In this document: positions 1 through 7,274 of the stretch, piece after piece
Layout of the letters: the number at the start of each line of letters is the position of its first letter
How positions within the stretch are numbered: the stretch's first letter is position 1
Source: a virus
Length of the DNA stretch: 29,459 nt
Reading direction: 5' to 3' (one strand)
IMG/VR virus record: IMGVR_UViG_3300033994_002805
Coordinates: 1-29,459 of that record
The notes under the pieces: model-generated
The model's database searches: none
Seen by the model: the letters and a program-made list of their open reading frames with translations, nothing else
Told to the model about the DNA's origin: nothing
Made by a program: the position numbers and the translations under genes

Positions 1-66
1 AATCCATTCTTTTTTAGAGTCTTTTTCTTTAATAAACTCTTCTACTAATTTTAAAATTTCTTCCAT
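1..66 (-). CDS. Partial CDS, N-terminal 22 residues only
   Basis: An ATG at 66 opens a frame that runs without a stop to the window edge. The visible peptide starts MEEILKLVEEFIKEKDSKKE and is a charged amphipathic helix. The start has the AAGTTATG context used by many genes here and lies 3 nt after the stop of the glycosyltransferase gene upstream, so it is probably the next gene of the same operon. The product cannot be identified from this fragment. Confidence 0.55.
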   Translation of the reverse strand, partial: MEEILKLVEEFIKEKDSKKEWI

Positions 67-69
67 AAC

Positions 70-693
70 TTAAATTGTATCGTATAACTGATTTTGTTTT
101 TCTTGTTTTTCAATTGTTTTTGGGTGATATAAAGCAAAATATTCTACATCTGGCATTGCTGTATACATTTTAAATCCATCTAAACGTTCATGTACTTTAT
201 TTACCCACTGAATTTCAGGTTTATTCTTCCAGATTCGCCATTGATAATCAGGCCAATTAACCCAGCCTTCATCATTTACTCTCCAACCCCATTTTGCAAT
301 GTGTTCGGGAGTTAAACCTTCTACTGTGTTTACTCGAGGGACTAGGAAAACATCAATGTTTTCGTTTTCTTCTAATAATTCAGGTAAAACAGCAATTAGG
401 TTTTCATTTGGGATTTCATCAGCGTCAATTTGGAAAATATAATCGCCTTTGCAAAAACTGGATAGTTTGTTTTTCCAGTCTGCAAAATGGCGATCAAATT
501 TTCCTTTATGCCACATAAACTCTCCATTTTGGGAGTGGGAGCGAAGGAATGCCTCCACTTCAGGGTCACCATTTGCTTCATCAAATAAAATCACAATATT
601 GTCTTGTATGCGTTTGTGTTGAAGCAAAAAGTGCACTAAACGTTGAATTTCTTTAAATTCATTACATACTGTGATAGCATAACTTATTTTCAT
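70..693 (-). CDS. Family 2 (GT-A) glycosyltransferase
   Basis: The 207-residue protein opens with a strand followed by TVCNEFKEIQRLV, the nucleotide-binding start of GT2 enzymes. Around residues 85-95 it has YIFQIDADEIPNE, in which DADE is the metal-binding DxD motif. GT2 enzymes transfer a sugar from a nucleotide-sugar. The acceptor is unknown: modified phage DNA, virion protein or a host surface glycan are all possible. The protein is short for GT2 and has no membrane segment, so it is a single cytoplasmic catalytic domain. It is the last complete gene of a run with two GT4-type enzymes, which suggests a shared glycosylation task. Confidence 0.85.
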   Translation of the reverse strand: MKISYAITVCNEFKEIQRLVHFLLQHKRIQDNIVILFDEANGDPEVEAFLRSHSQNGEFMWHKGKFDRHFADWKNKLSSFCKGDYIFQIDADEIPNENLIAVLPELLEENENIDVFLVPRVNTVEGLTPEHIAKWGWRVNDEGWVNWPDYQWRIWKNKPEIQWVNKVHERLDGFKMYTAMPDVEYFALYHPKTIEKQEKQNQLYDTI

Positions 694-698
694 GTATC

Positions 699-1163
699 TT
701 AATTTGGTAATATTCCAATATACGAAAGGGCTTCAATATAATCACGCTCTTCAAAAAGTTGCATGTTTTTCATATCCATTTTGAATTTCATAAATTCTCC
801 TGGTTTACCTGGGATTGGGTGGTTTTTCTGTTCTTTTTTAGGGATTTCAATTGCTTTAACAGCAGCCCATTTCCAGTTTGAAGCGTTTGTACCATTAGCA
901 AATACCATACCTTGTTCAAGATTGTTGATAGTATTTGGTAACCAAATTAAACCTGTTTGAGGATCTTTCCAAGCTAAATCTTTATACAACTCAGGCAATG
1001 TTTCCATTTGTTGCATATAAAATTCATGGTCTTCAGTCATAAATGAGTTTGTCCAAAAACCACAAGATAAACTCATGTAGTTATAAATTTCAGGGGCAAC
1101 TTGTACTTTATAGCACAAGTCACCTCCTGATTTAGGACAATTAATGATTTCTTCGTGTTGCAT
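699..1163 (-). CDS. Conserved phage protein with cysteine-rich N-terminus
   Basis: This 154-residue protein has the N-terminal pattern NCPKSGGDLCYKV and then SLSCGFWTNSF, resembling a degenerate zinc ribbon with three cysteines left. The middle contains LPELYKDLAWKDPQTGLIW and a segment rich in Trp and Ala. From memory, similar proteins occur in T4-like cyanophages as conserved hypotheticals; this was not checked by search. The ATG overlaps the stop of the upstream glycosyltransferase by one base (TAATG), implying translational coupling. No function can be assigned. A role alongside the glycosyltransferases is inferred from position only. Confidence 0.7.
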   Translation of the reverse strand: MQHEEIINCPKSGGDLCYKVQVAPEIYNYMSLSCGFWTNSFMTEDHEFYMQQMETLPELYKDLAWKDPQTGLIWLPNTINNLEQGMVFANGTNASNWKWAAVKAIEIPKKEQKNHPIPGKPGEFMKFKMDMKNMQLFEERDYIEALSYIGILPN

Positions 1164-2458
1164 TATTGTTCTACTTTTTTAAGTTTTGGTAATTCAATTT
1201 TTTTCAATTTAGGTAACTGCAATTGAACTTGTTTTGGAAATTCAGGAATTTTTTCAGTGAATAGCTTATCAAGTTTTTCTTTCATTGCGTCAAACGAGAA
1301 TTTGGTACGTGATTGGAAACCTTGACGTTTTGCTTTTTCAGCATATCCTTTATAATTTTCAAATACATCTTTTAAATAGTGTCCTACATGACCTGTATCT
1401 ACACTAAACCATTCAGCTTCTTTCATCAACATATGATTTGCAGCTGACTCATGAACATTTGTCATTGTACCTGGTAGAAGTGTTGTAAATTCTGGGTTTA
1501 GGTAATCTGTATGTCCACTCCAATTTGTTGTGATAATTGGTTTGTTTACAAGTGAAAATTCGAGTAATGGACGACCAAATCCTTCTCCTTTAGTTAAGCT
1601 AACCATAGCTTTAACTTTAGAGTGGTTATAGATTTGATTCATTTCTTCATCTGTAAATTCACCATGTAACAGATAAACATTTGGGATATTGTTTGATTTT
1701 ACAGTTGCTCTAATTGCTTGAATTTTCTTAATTAATTCATCTCGGTCCATATAAGAGGAACCTACTTGAGATGTTTTTAAAATTAAAGCTGGTTTTTTGG
1801 ATTTGTTTTTGAATGTTTCGTAAAATGCTTTTATAAGCAAACCTACATTTTTTCTATCTTCACCTAATTGTCCTGGGATCCAATGTCCTACAAATAGATA
1901 AGCAAATTCTTCTTTTACATTAGATAAATCAAAAGTTGATTTGATTGGTTTGTAAATGTCTGTGTTAGCACCTTCAAAAATTACTTCACTATTATCACCT
2001 TTCCACTCAATAAATCCTACTGGTTGGTTTGTTTTTTGGTCACGTTTTTCAAATTTACTTTCTTTAAGTACTTTGATTGTGTGTTCAGAAGAACCTAAAA
2101 TCAAATTCATACGACCACATCCTTCAACCCATTCAGCTGGTGCTACTGTTGTTTCAATTCCTGCTGTACATCCAATATTAAATTTTCCTATTGGTTGAAA
2201 TTCATTTGGAACCGTAATTTGCATCCAAATTTCAGGTTGTGCTGGGAGTTGAGGGGAATTTAAAATATGTTGGGTTAAAAATTCCCATTCAGGGTGTGCT
2301 TGGATAAATCCAAATGGAGTTGCTCCCCAACGTTGAGATAAAATCTTAACGTCATATTTATCCATTTCAATAATCGCTTTAACGATATCGCGAGAACGTG
2401 CTCCATATCCACTATAAGTGTCGATTGGGCAACTAATTACAAATACTGGTTTGTCCAT
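1163..2458 (-). CDS. GT4-like (GT-B fold) glycosyltransferase
   Basis: The 431-residue protein begins with VISCPIDTYSGYGARSRDI, a glycine-rich N-terminal loop as in GT-B enzymes. Around residues 289-311 it has KGEGFGRPLLEFSLVNKPII, the E-x7-E type donor-nucleotide motif of GT4/GT1 enzymes, followed by TTNWSGHTDYL. The N-terminal and C-terminal Rossmann domains are both present and the length is normal. The last 35 residues are Lys/Pro/Leu-rich repeats (QLPKLKKIELPKLKKVEQ), an unusual basic tail. It lies 6 nt after a second GT4 gene and starts in AAAAGTTATG. The acceptor is unknown. Confidence 0.88.
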   Translation of the reverse strand: MDKPVFVISCPIDTYSGYGARSRDIVKAIIEMDKYDVKILSQRWGATPFGFIQAHPEWEFLTQHILNSPQLPAQPEIWMQITVPNEFQPIGKFNIGCTAGIETTVAPAEWVEGCGRMNLILGSSEHTIKVLKESKFEKRDQKTNQPVGFIEWKGDNSEVIFEGANTDIYKPIKSTFDLSNVKEEFAYLFVGHWIPGQLGEDRKNVGLLIKAFYETFKNKSKKPALILKTSQVGSSYMDRDELIKKIQAIRATVKSNNIPNVYLLHGEFTDEEMNQIYNHSKVKAMVSLTKGEGFGRPLLEFSLVNKPIITTNWSGHTDYLNPEFTTLLPGTMTNVHESAANHMLMKEAEWFSVDTGHVGHYLKDVFENYKGYAEKAKRQGFQSRTKFSFDAMKEKLDKLFTEKIPEFPKQVQLQLPKLKKIELPKLKKVEQ

Positions 2459-2464
2459 AACTTT

Positions 2465-3904
2465 TTAATATACAAATTCGTGATCAATTGTGTCTTCTTT
2501 AACGTCATTAACGTTGATTAGCTCATATTTTTCTCGTGGAGTCCACGTGTTAAATAATTGATCTATCGCGTTAATTGCTCTTTCTCCCATAGCTTCACCT
2601 GTAAAGCCTGCTTCATTTACTGCCCAATGACGACCTGTTTTACCAAGACCATCTCTTGTTTCTTTATCTAAAGCATATACTTCAGCAATTCGAGCAGCTG
2701 CATCTTCAGCTGTACATCTATCATCCCAAATATAAGGAGTTTTAGGTGAACCTTGAATTGAGCGGTTTGTTGGATAAACGGGGAATGCCCAGCAACCATG
2801 GTTTCTCAAACGTCCTGTATGGTTTGAAGGTAGTTTTGGAGTTGGTTCAAACCAATTACCATATTCGTCTTCAAATTTCATTTGGTCTTGCATTCCACCA
2901 GTTACATTAGCAATAATTACAGTTCCTGCTAAAATTGCCTCTGTTAATGATAGACCCCAACCTTCGTTTGATGTCAATAGGATTTGAGCATCTGCAATAT
3001 TATACAATTGGTTTAATTGTTTAGTGTCTAAACGGTTTGTTGAGAAATAAACTGCTTCAGGATAGTTTGGAAATAAAATTTTTCTAACTGCTTCCAAATC
3101 TGTACCATGCTCACTTACAATTTCAGTATGCATTACCAAAGCACATTTTTCTGCTTTTTCTTTAGGCAACGTATCTAAGAAAATTCTAAAGGCAAGCATT
3201 GTGTCAGGAATTTGTTTGCGTCGAATGTTTCTTGAATTGAAGAATACAATAAAATCCTTTTCTTTACCACCAAACAAATTTGCTTTGAATTGCTCTAGTT
3301 CTTTTACTTCATCCTCTTTTTCAATTGGATAATACATTTCTTGGTTCAAACCATGAGGAACATATTCAATTACTTTTTTCTTTGCTTTCTCACCTAAAAC
3401 AAGCTCATTGATTAATTTTGTTTGCTTTGAAATTGCCAACAACGCGTCACATGACTCATAAAACGCTTTATTGTACAATGGAGCTGGGTAATCATCCCAA
3501 ATGTTCAAGTAAATGATTGGCATTGTTTTTCTAATCTCGTTTTCGATTTGAAATAACCATTCAAAATACCTTGGGTCAGTAATCAACATAATTGCATCAG
3601 GTTTTTCCATTGCAATTAATTGACGAATCAAATCAGGATTTCCATATCCGTCTACTGGATATAAAAATACAGAAGCATCTGTTAAACCTGTATTTGCGTT
3701 TGTGTCTGCAGAAATATCAAATCGTTTACCTTGTTCAGGGTGTTTGATTGCACCTGCAATGTTTACCCAATTGAAATGTTGGGCTGTGTTCAATACTAAT
3801 TCACGTGCTACTGTCGCTACACCGGAGTGTACTCGAATGTCGTCACAAATTAGCATGATTTTTTTCCGCTCGTTTTGCGGTAAGTACTTAAAACTTGAAT
3901 TCAT
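2465..3904 (-). CDS. GT4-like (GT-B fold) glycosyltransferase
   Basis: The 479-residue protein starts with IMLICDDIRVHSGVATVARE, the N-terminal GT-B loop. Around residues 310-330 it carries TSNEGWGLSLTEAILAGTVI, with the paired glutamates that contact the donor nucleotide, followed by ANVTGGMQDQM. Length and domain order are normal for GT4. It is the first of three glycosyltransferase genes and sits 15-20 nt downstream of a TACATTTA promoter-like box. Both this and the next enzyme look intact, so a two-step or branched glycan is plausible. The donor sugar and acceptor cannot be read from the sequence. Confidence 0.88.
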   Translation of the reverse strand: MNSSFKYLPQNERKKIMLICDDIRVHSGVATVARELVLNTAQHFNWVNIAGAIKHPEQGKRFDISADTNANTGLTDASVFLYPVDGYGNPDLIRQLIAMEKPDAIMLITDPRYFEWLFQIENEIRKTMPIIYLNIWDDYPAPLYNKAFYESCDALLAISKQTKLINELVLGEKAKKKVIEYVPHGLNQEMYYPIEKEDEVKELEQFKANLFGGKEKDFIVFFNSRNIRRKQIPDTMLAFRIFLDTLPKEKAEKCALVMHTEIVSEHGTDLEAVRKILFPNYPEAVYFSTNRLDTKQLNQLYNIADAQILLTSNEGWGLSLTEAILAGTVIIANVTGGMQDQMKFEDEYGNWFEPTPKLPSNHTGRLRNHGCWAFPVYPTNRSIQGSPKTPYIWDDRCTAEDAAARIAEVYALDKETRDGLGKTGRHWAVNEAGFTGEAMGERAINAIDQLFNTWTPREKYELINVNDVKEDTIDHEFVY

Positions 3905-3919
3905 ATAACTATTTTGTTT

Positions 3920-3929
3920 TAAATGTAAG
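3920..3929 (-). promoter_or_regulatory. Candidate TAnnTTT-type promoter of the glycosyltransferase operon
   Basis: CTTACATTTA on the sense strand, 15 nt before the ATG at 3904, differs by two bases from the CGTACATTTA boxes before folE and the AT-hook gene. It lies between the ribbon-helix-helix-like gene and the first glycosyltransferase. Confidence 0.45.
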
Positions 3930-3932
3930 AAA

Positions 3933-4130
3933 TTACTCTTCTGTCTCCCAACTTAAATCATTGTGGTTGTGGATTTGTTTTCTGAATTCATCACTTGTTA
4001 AGTAAAGATGAACTGCTCGTTCGCTCAATTTTTGGAAGCTAAACTTTCGTTTAATGCATTCTACTTTGAATTGCTCAAACAAGTCTTTGTCTAGCTTGAC
4101 GCTAGTTAACTGTTGGTTTTTTTCACTCAT
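3933..4130 (-). CDS. Small ribbon-helix-helix-like protein
   Basis: A 65-residue protein with the segment LTSVKLDKDLFEQFKVECIK, a short beta strand followed by a helix, then a turn and a second helix (SFQKLSERAVHLYLTSDEF). This is the ribbon-helix-helix or CopG-like arrangement, suggesting a small dimeric DNA-binding protein, possibly a phage transcription regulator. The acidic tail (NHNDLSWETEE) is not part of the fold. It is preceded by an exact TATAAATA sequence, the T4 late promoter consensus, so it may be expressed late. The assignment rests on the pattern only. Confidence 0.6.
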   Translation of the reverse strand: MSEKNQQLTSVKLDKDLFEQFKVECIKRKFSFQKLSERAVHLYLTSDEFRKQIHNHNDLSWETEE

Positions 4131-4139
4131 AGATTTTAT

Positions 4140-4147
4140 TATTTATA
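4140..4147 (-). promoter_or_regulatory. Candidate late promoter TATAAATA
   Basis: The sense strand reads GATAATATAAATAATAAAATC, with an exact copy of the T4 late promoter consensus, 9 nt before the ATG of the small ribbon-helix-helix-like protein. Confidence 0.5.
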
Positions 4148-4173
4148 TTATCGGATATACATATATGAGGAGA

Positions 4174-5109
4174 TCAGTAGGTCGCAGAACATAGATGAGT
4201 TTTATAAAATGGACACCACTTGCAATTATTGTTTTCTCTTGGTTGGTGGTCTACATCTTTAAAACCATTGCGATCAAATGCTTGTTCTAAAAATGAATTA
4301 ATCGTTTTAGCAACTCTATTTAATTTCACTTTACCAGATGTTGGTTTAAATATTTGAACGCGTTTGATAACATAAAGGTCACTTTCAAATACTTTACGTT
4401 TCACAATCATAAACTCAACATCAATATTATCTATTGGGAAATTGTATAGTTCAGAAAAATACTTTTTGTAGGTAATAAGTTGGAGTTGTTTGTTTTGATC
4501 AGCTTTTTCTTTCTTACCCCAACCTTGTCTACTAGTTTTGATATCAATAATCTTGATTTTGTTTGTTTTTTCGTTGTATAAAACAACATCTAAATACCCT
4601 TGGAACATTACGTTTTGTAATTTGGGGTTTGGAGTTACTATAATAGGAACTTCACATCCAACTAAATGCCATCCTCGTTTACCAAAATATTTTGTTTTGT
4701 CCTTTGCTAACTCTCTTATAATTGCTACTCCGTCCTCATAAAACTCTCTCAATTCATCTGGGGATACAAAGTGTTGGTTGTTGTTTGCTTTGTATTGGGT
4801 TTTATATTCTTCACGAAGTTTTTCCTCTAGCATTTCAGATGTGTTTAAACGATCTGCTGCTGCTCCACTTTGCTCATACATTACTGTAAGGTAATGTTGG
4901 AGCGTTTCGTGTAGTGCAGTTCCAAAAACAGTATGAATGGAAGAAGTAAATTGCTTATGTCCTTCTCTATATTGTAGTGACCATTTTTTAGGGCACTCAT
5001 TGAACATAGACATTTGAGAGTACGAAATAGACTTTTGTGTTGCGTAGTCTATTTGTGGTAATTGTTTTTCTCTTACTTCTTTGAGTATAACAGGAGGTTT
5101 CTTTCTCAT
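4174..5109 (-). CDS. PD-(D/E)XK nuclease of the Cas4/RecB type with Fe-S cysteines
   Basis: The 311-residue protein has the order of a Cas4/AddB-like exonuclease. SQMSMFNECPKKWSLQYR near residue 38 gives the first cysteine. GTALHETLQHYL gives the motif I histidine. GYLDVV and KIIDIKTS give the catalytic Asp and the D-x-K pair. QLQLITYKKYF is the QxxxY motif. The C-terminus has CKWCPFYKTHLC with three more cysteines. Four such cysteines normally hold a 4Fe-4S cluster that staples the nuclease fold. Likely role: DNA end processing in recombination or packaging, or degradation of host DNA. It starts just after a strong terminator, with a TATCTTTA box before its AAGTTATG start. Confidence 0.85.
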   Translation of the reverse strand: MRKKPPVILKEVREKQLPQIDYATQKSISYSQMSMFNECPKKWSLQYREGHKQFTSSIHTVFGTALHETLQHYLTVMYEQSGAAADRLNTSEMLEEKLREEYKTQYKANNNQHFVSPDELREFYEDGVAIIRELAKDKTKYFGKRGWHLVGCEVPIIVTPNPKLQNVMFQGYLDVVLYNEKTNKIKIIDIKTSRQGWGKKEKADQNKQLQLITYKKYFSELYNFPIDNIDVEFMIVKRKVFESDLYVIKRVQIFKPTSGKVKLNRVAKTINSFLEQAFDRNGFKDVDHQPRENNNCKWCPFYKTHLCSATY

Positions 5110-5112
5110 AAC

Positions 5113-5122
5113 TTAAAGATAA
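5113..5122 (-). promoter_or_regulatory. Candidate TAnnTTT-type promoter of the nuclease gene
   Basis: TTATCTTTAA begins in the T run of the preceding terminator and ends 3 nt before the ATG at 5109. It shares TTATCTTTA with the clamp-gene box. Confidence 0.4.
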
Positions 5123-5149
5123 AAAAAGAGCTTGGAAAATCCAAGCTCT
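5121..5149 (-). terminator. Rho-independent terminator
   Basis: On the minus strand a 9-bp stem AGAGCTTGG / CCAAGCTCT with a 5-base loop is followed by seven T residues. It closes the operon of tagged virion-like genes. The T run is directly followed by TATCTTTA, so the promoter of the nuclease gene appears to start where the terminator ends. Confidence 0.9.
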
Positions 5150-5216
5150 CTTAATTTTTTGAAAATACCTTTGATAGCGGTGAAAAGTATTCTCTTGCTA
5201 TAACTAGCAAACGGTC

Positions 5217-5330
5217 CTAAGCCGTCTTGTACTGGCTTAGTAATTGCTCGTTTTTAGCGATCATTTTAAGGTACTTTGCCAAATTGGTTTTGTTACGGCC
5301 TTTCTTGCCTTTTTTTCTTGCTTTAGCCAT
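5217..5330 (-). CDS. 37-residue highly basic protein
   Basis: The ATG at 5330 lies 1 nt after the stop of the upstream gene, so the two are probably translationally coupled. The peptide begins MAKARKKGKKGRNKTNLAKY and ends NEQLLSQYKTA. Its N-terminal half is almost entirely Lys/Arg/Gly, so it probably binds nucleic acid; the rest looks helical. It could be a DNA-condensing virion protein, given that it follows genes with capsid-tag-like termini, but that is inference. A 67-nt structured untranslated stretch and a terminator follow it. Confidence 0.6.
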   Translation of the reverse strand: MAKARKKGKKGRNKTNLAKYLKMIAKNEQLLSQYKTA

Positions 5331-5331
5331 C

Positions 5332-5568
5332 TTATTTGATAATACCTGCTCTTACTTGCAGCATTCTACGTTCAGCGATTTCTTCTTCAGTTGTACCTAC
5401 AATTGAATTGTAGTCGTCCATTGTTAGAACTTCTCCGTCTTCGCTTAAACCAATGATATTTTCTGCTAAATCGTGTAGATCCATATCTGTGTTAGCATCT
5501 TCACGAGCATATTCCAATAAGCGAATGAATAGAGGAACGTCTACTGTAATTGTATCTTTTGGGTTCAT
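5332..5568 (-). CDS. Small acidic protein with C-terminal RAGIIK tag
   Basis: The chosen start, MNPKDTITVDVPLF, is at 5568, one base after the upstream stop; a further in-frame ATG at 5607 would overlap that gene by 38 nt and is less likely. The 78-residue product is mostly acidic helix (RLLEYAREDANTDMDLHDLA). It ends with EERRMLQ-type sequence, AERRMLQVRAGIIK. The last residues match the C-terminus of the 319-residue protein encoded at 8759-9718 and resemble the N-terminal MLAG(I/V)ITE tag of two neighbours. It is probably virion-associated; no known family was recognised. Confidence 0.75.
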   Translation of the reverse strand: MNPKDTITVDVPLFIRLLEYAREDANTDMDLHDLAENIIGLSEDGEVLTMDDYNSIVGTTEEEIAERRMLQVRAGIIK

Positions 5569-5569
5569 C

Positions 5570-6118
5570 TTAGTAGTTGTATGGTTCTTCAACTTCTTTA
5601 CCTTCATCTAGAGTAGCAATTAAACTATATGCAATATCTCCATTAGGTAATGCTTTATATGTTACATCAGGATTTCCTTCAATAGTGGTTTCTCCACCTT
5701 TACCCATAATATATTCATGAGCATTTTTAAATTCTTGAGCAGCTTCACCATAAGCGTCTTCATCAGCATATTCCTCAGCTTCCCAAACACCATTTATTTC
5801 TTCACCTTCTTCAGAATCTTCTGGGATTGAAGTGTTGATCATATCATCTAGGAATGCTTCAACTTTATTATCTGATTCCATTTCCTCATTGATAGAGTAT
5901 TTTTGGTTTAAAAAGTATTCGAAAGCATCTTCGTAATCTGTTTTAGCACGAGATGGGATTTGAGTAATTGCTCCAATTCCTACAATTCCACCTGCAACAT
6001 AATGCTCGTTAAGTGAATCTTTTTCAGTATTTTCAACTTCTTGGTTAATAGCAGCAGCATATTCACTTTCTGTGATCACACCAGCTAGCATTTGCATGCG
6101 TAAAGTTTCTTTATCCAT
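5570..6118 (-). CDS. Acidic protein with N-terminal LRMQMLAGVITE tag
   Basis: The 182-residue protein starts MDKETLRMQMLAGVITESEY. Residues 6-17 are nearly identical to the start of the 163-residue protein at 8241-8732. The body is strongly acidic (a run near residues 88-125 rich in Glu and Asp) and contains GGIVGIGAITQIPSRAKTDY. In T4, internal head proteins carry an N-terminal capsid-targeting sequence cut by the prohead protease after I/L-x-E; ITE followed by Ser fits that rule. A virion or prohead role is therefore inferred. An ATATTTATAA late-type element lies 13 nt upstream of the start. The family is not recognised. Confidence 0.8.
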   Translation of the reverse strand: MDKETLRMQMLAGVITESEYAAAINQEVENTEKDSLNEHYVAGGIVGIGAITQIPSRAKTDYEDAFEYFLNQKYSINEEMESDNKVEAFLDDMINTSIPEDSEEGEEINGVWEAEEYADEDAYGEAAQEFKNAHEYIMGKGGETTIEGNPDVTYKALPNGDIAYSLIATLDEGKEVEEPYNY

Positions 6119-6130
6119 TTTAAGTATTTT

Positions 6131-6141
6131 ATTATAAATAT
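6131..6141 (-). promoter_or_regulatory. Candidate late promoter ATATTTATAAT
   Basis: The sense-strand sequence ATATTTATAATAAAATAC precedes the tagged protein gene starting at 6118 and touches the stop of the previous gene. The same 10-mer occurs before four other virion or lysis genes in the window. It resembles the T4 late -10 element TATAAATA. No -35 element is evident. Confidence 0.55.
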
Positions 6142-6395
6142 TAGCCCTTTAGTATTCGTTCAAGTTTTTCCAAATACAATATGGCATCCATATGCTCTTG
6201 CTTGGCATGTTCGATCCAATCTAAAACACTTAAATCGTTTCTATCTAAATCAGTGCCATATTTTTCTTTTCCAAAACGTGCTCTAGATACAAATTGATCA
6301 ATTACTGAATCAACAATTGAGTCTGTTTTATGGATTGTTCTTGTTTGAAGTGGGTTTGTTGGATTAGTTCCAAATGTTTCTCTATTTGTTGTCAT
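6141..6395 (-). CDS. MazG-like / dATP-dGTP diphosphohydrolase-like small protein
   Basis: An 84-residue protein whose central segment, RFGKEKYGTDLDRNDL followed by DWIEHAKQEHMDAILYLEKL, matches the pattern of small phage all-alpha NTP pyrophosphatase-like proteins: R-x-G-x-x-KYG, then a helix with W-x-x-H-x-x-x-E-x-x-D-A-x-x-YL. Such proteins may hydrolyse dNTPs or modulate nucleotide pools. The fold is proposed from the acidic helix pattern only. It overlaps the end of the gp62 gene by 14 nt, so it is co-translated with clamp-loader genes. A second MazG-like protein is encoded near 16 kb. Confidence 0.6.
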   Translation of the reverse strand: MTTNRETFGTNPTNPLQTRTIHKTDSIVDSVIDQFVSRARFGKEKYGTDLDRNDLSVLDWIEHAKQEHMDAILYLEKLERILKG

Positions 6396-6849
6396 TTTTT
6401 AATAACTTATTTACTTCTTTGTCTTCGATCCCCATATCGTACAAAACTTTTCGTACACCATGTTCGCGTAGAATATCAATGTATTCTTCAGCTTCGCCTA
6501 AACTGCATTCAAAATGTTTTGCTACGTACTCTACCAACGTTGCAGGCTGTCTCTGTGTTCTTGATTTAACGTACTTCAAGAACGTTTTAGCTTTTGGGAT
6601 CATCTCTCTATAAATTGTATATGTTTGTTGTTTGTTCTCGTATGGTAGAGTTTGAACAAAATTAGCTAATTCAACATAATTTATATTCATAGATACATAT
6701 CGATGTATCATGTAAGAGTTCCATTTGTCCCACGATTCTTCTGAAATATTTTCGACAGGAGTTTTATAGAGGGTGATTTCATTCAACCACCCCCATATAT
6801 CTTTTATTTGCTTCTTAGAGGTCAAGGGCAATGTCTTTATATTCCTCAC
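6382..6849 (-). CDS. 62: Clamp loader small subunit, T4 gp62-like
   Basis: The 155-residue protein aligns by eye with T4 gp62: SYMIHRYVSMN corresponds to the T4 YSKFMVENALSQF region, IPKAKTFLKYVK to VPRGKRYGKWAK, and VAKHFECSLGEAEEYIDILR with the following EHGVRKVL to LAKRYQVNTNDAINYKSIL with TKNGKLPLVL. gp62 joins four gp44 subunits to open and load the gp45 clamp at primer-template junctions. The frame opens with GTG at 6849 and has no ATG until residue 47. A TTG seven codons in is an alternative start. It overlaps the preceding 81-residue gene by about 35 nt. gp44 is encoded 0.4 kb upstream, as in T4 but with two small genes in between. Confidence 0.82.
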   Translation of the reverse strand: MRNIKTLPLTSKKQIKDIWGWLNEITLYKTPVENISEESWDKWNSYMIHRYVSMNINYVELANFVQTLPYENKQQTYTIYREMIPKAKTFLKYVKSRTQRQPATLVEYVAKHFECSLGEAEEYIDILREHGVRKVLYDMGIEDKEVNKLLKNDNK

Positions 6850-7060
6850 GAATGTCTGGTGGAAGTGTATCTAAAATGATTTTTTTAGATTCCAAATCAT
6901 AGAATACTGGAATTGGAATGAGTGAATCCTCATCGGCTCCAATCAAAAATTTAGATACTTTACGTAGGATAACTGCTTGTCCAAACAATTGTCCTCCATC
7001 ATAGCCAGTTACGGCTGTTGTGTTTTTAAAATCGATGTTTAATCTAGGTTGTTCTTGCAT
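6815..7060 (-). CDS. Conserved phage hypothetical protein (81 aa)
   Basis: The protein contains GGQLFGQAVILRKVSKFLIG, then IPIPVFYDLESKKII and LPPDIREEYKDIALDL. I have an impression of similar small proteins near replication genes of T4-like phages but could not check it. It has no cysteines, membrane segment or catalytic motif that I recognise. It sits between the clamp-loader genes 44 and 62 and overlaps gp62 at its 3' end, so it may be part of the replication module. Confidence 0.7.
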   Translation of the reverse strand: MQEQPRLNIDFKNTTAVTGYDGGQLFGQAVILRKVSKFLIGADEDSLIPIPVFYDLESKKIILDTLPPDIREEYKDIALDL

Positions 7061-7061
7061 T

Positions 7062-7274
7062 TTATTTGTTTTTATTGTTTAATTTATCTTTTCTATAATC
7101 TATAAAGTCAGCTATAAATCCAGCTGCCACAATTATGTTCAATCCAAGTGACATTACAATTTCATGTATGTCAGCGTATATTGTTGTCATCAAGTGGATA
7201 TGACCGATTGTCCAGAAAGGTATGGCCAAATTTTGAGATATCCACGAAAGAGTATATCTTAATAGGTATTTCAT
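7062..7274 (-). CDS. Small membrane protein (70 aa)
   Basis: Two hydrophobic segments can be seen: roughly residues 8-32 (WISQNLAIPFWTIGHIHLMT) and 38-57 (EIVMSLGLNIIVAAGFIADF), followed by a charged tail, DYRKDKLNNKNK. The start overlaps the gp44 stop by 4 nt (ATGA), giving translational coupling with the clamp loader. It is odd to find a membrane protein inside a replication operon; it could tether replication to the membrane or be an unrelated inserted small gene. No family was recognised. Confidence 0.65.
   Translation of the reverse strand: MKYLLRYTLSWISQNLAIPFWTIGHIHLMTTIYADIHEIVMSLGLNIIVAAGFIADFIDYRKDKLNNKNK

Noticed and set aside
5150-5216. tRNA-like gene
   Set aside because: Several hairpins are present, but no 7-bp acceptor stem, T-loop GTTCRA or anticodon arm could be arranged.
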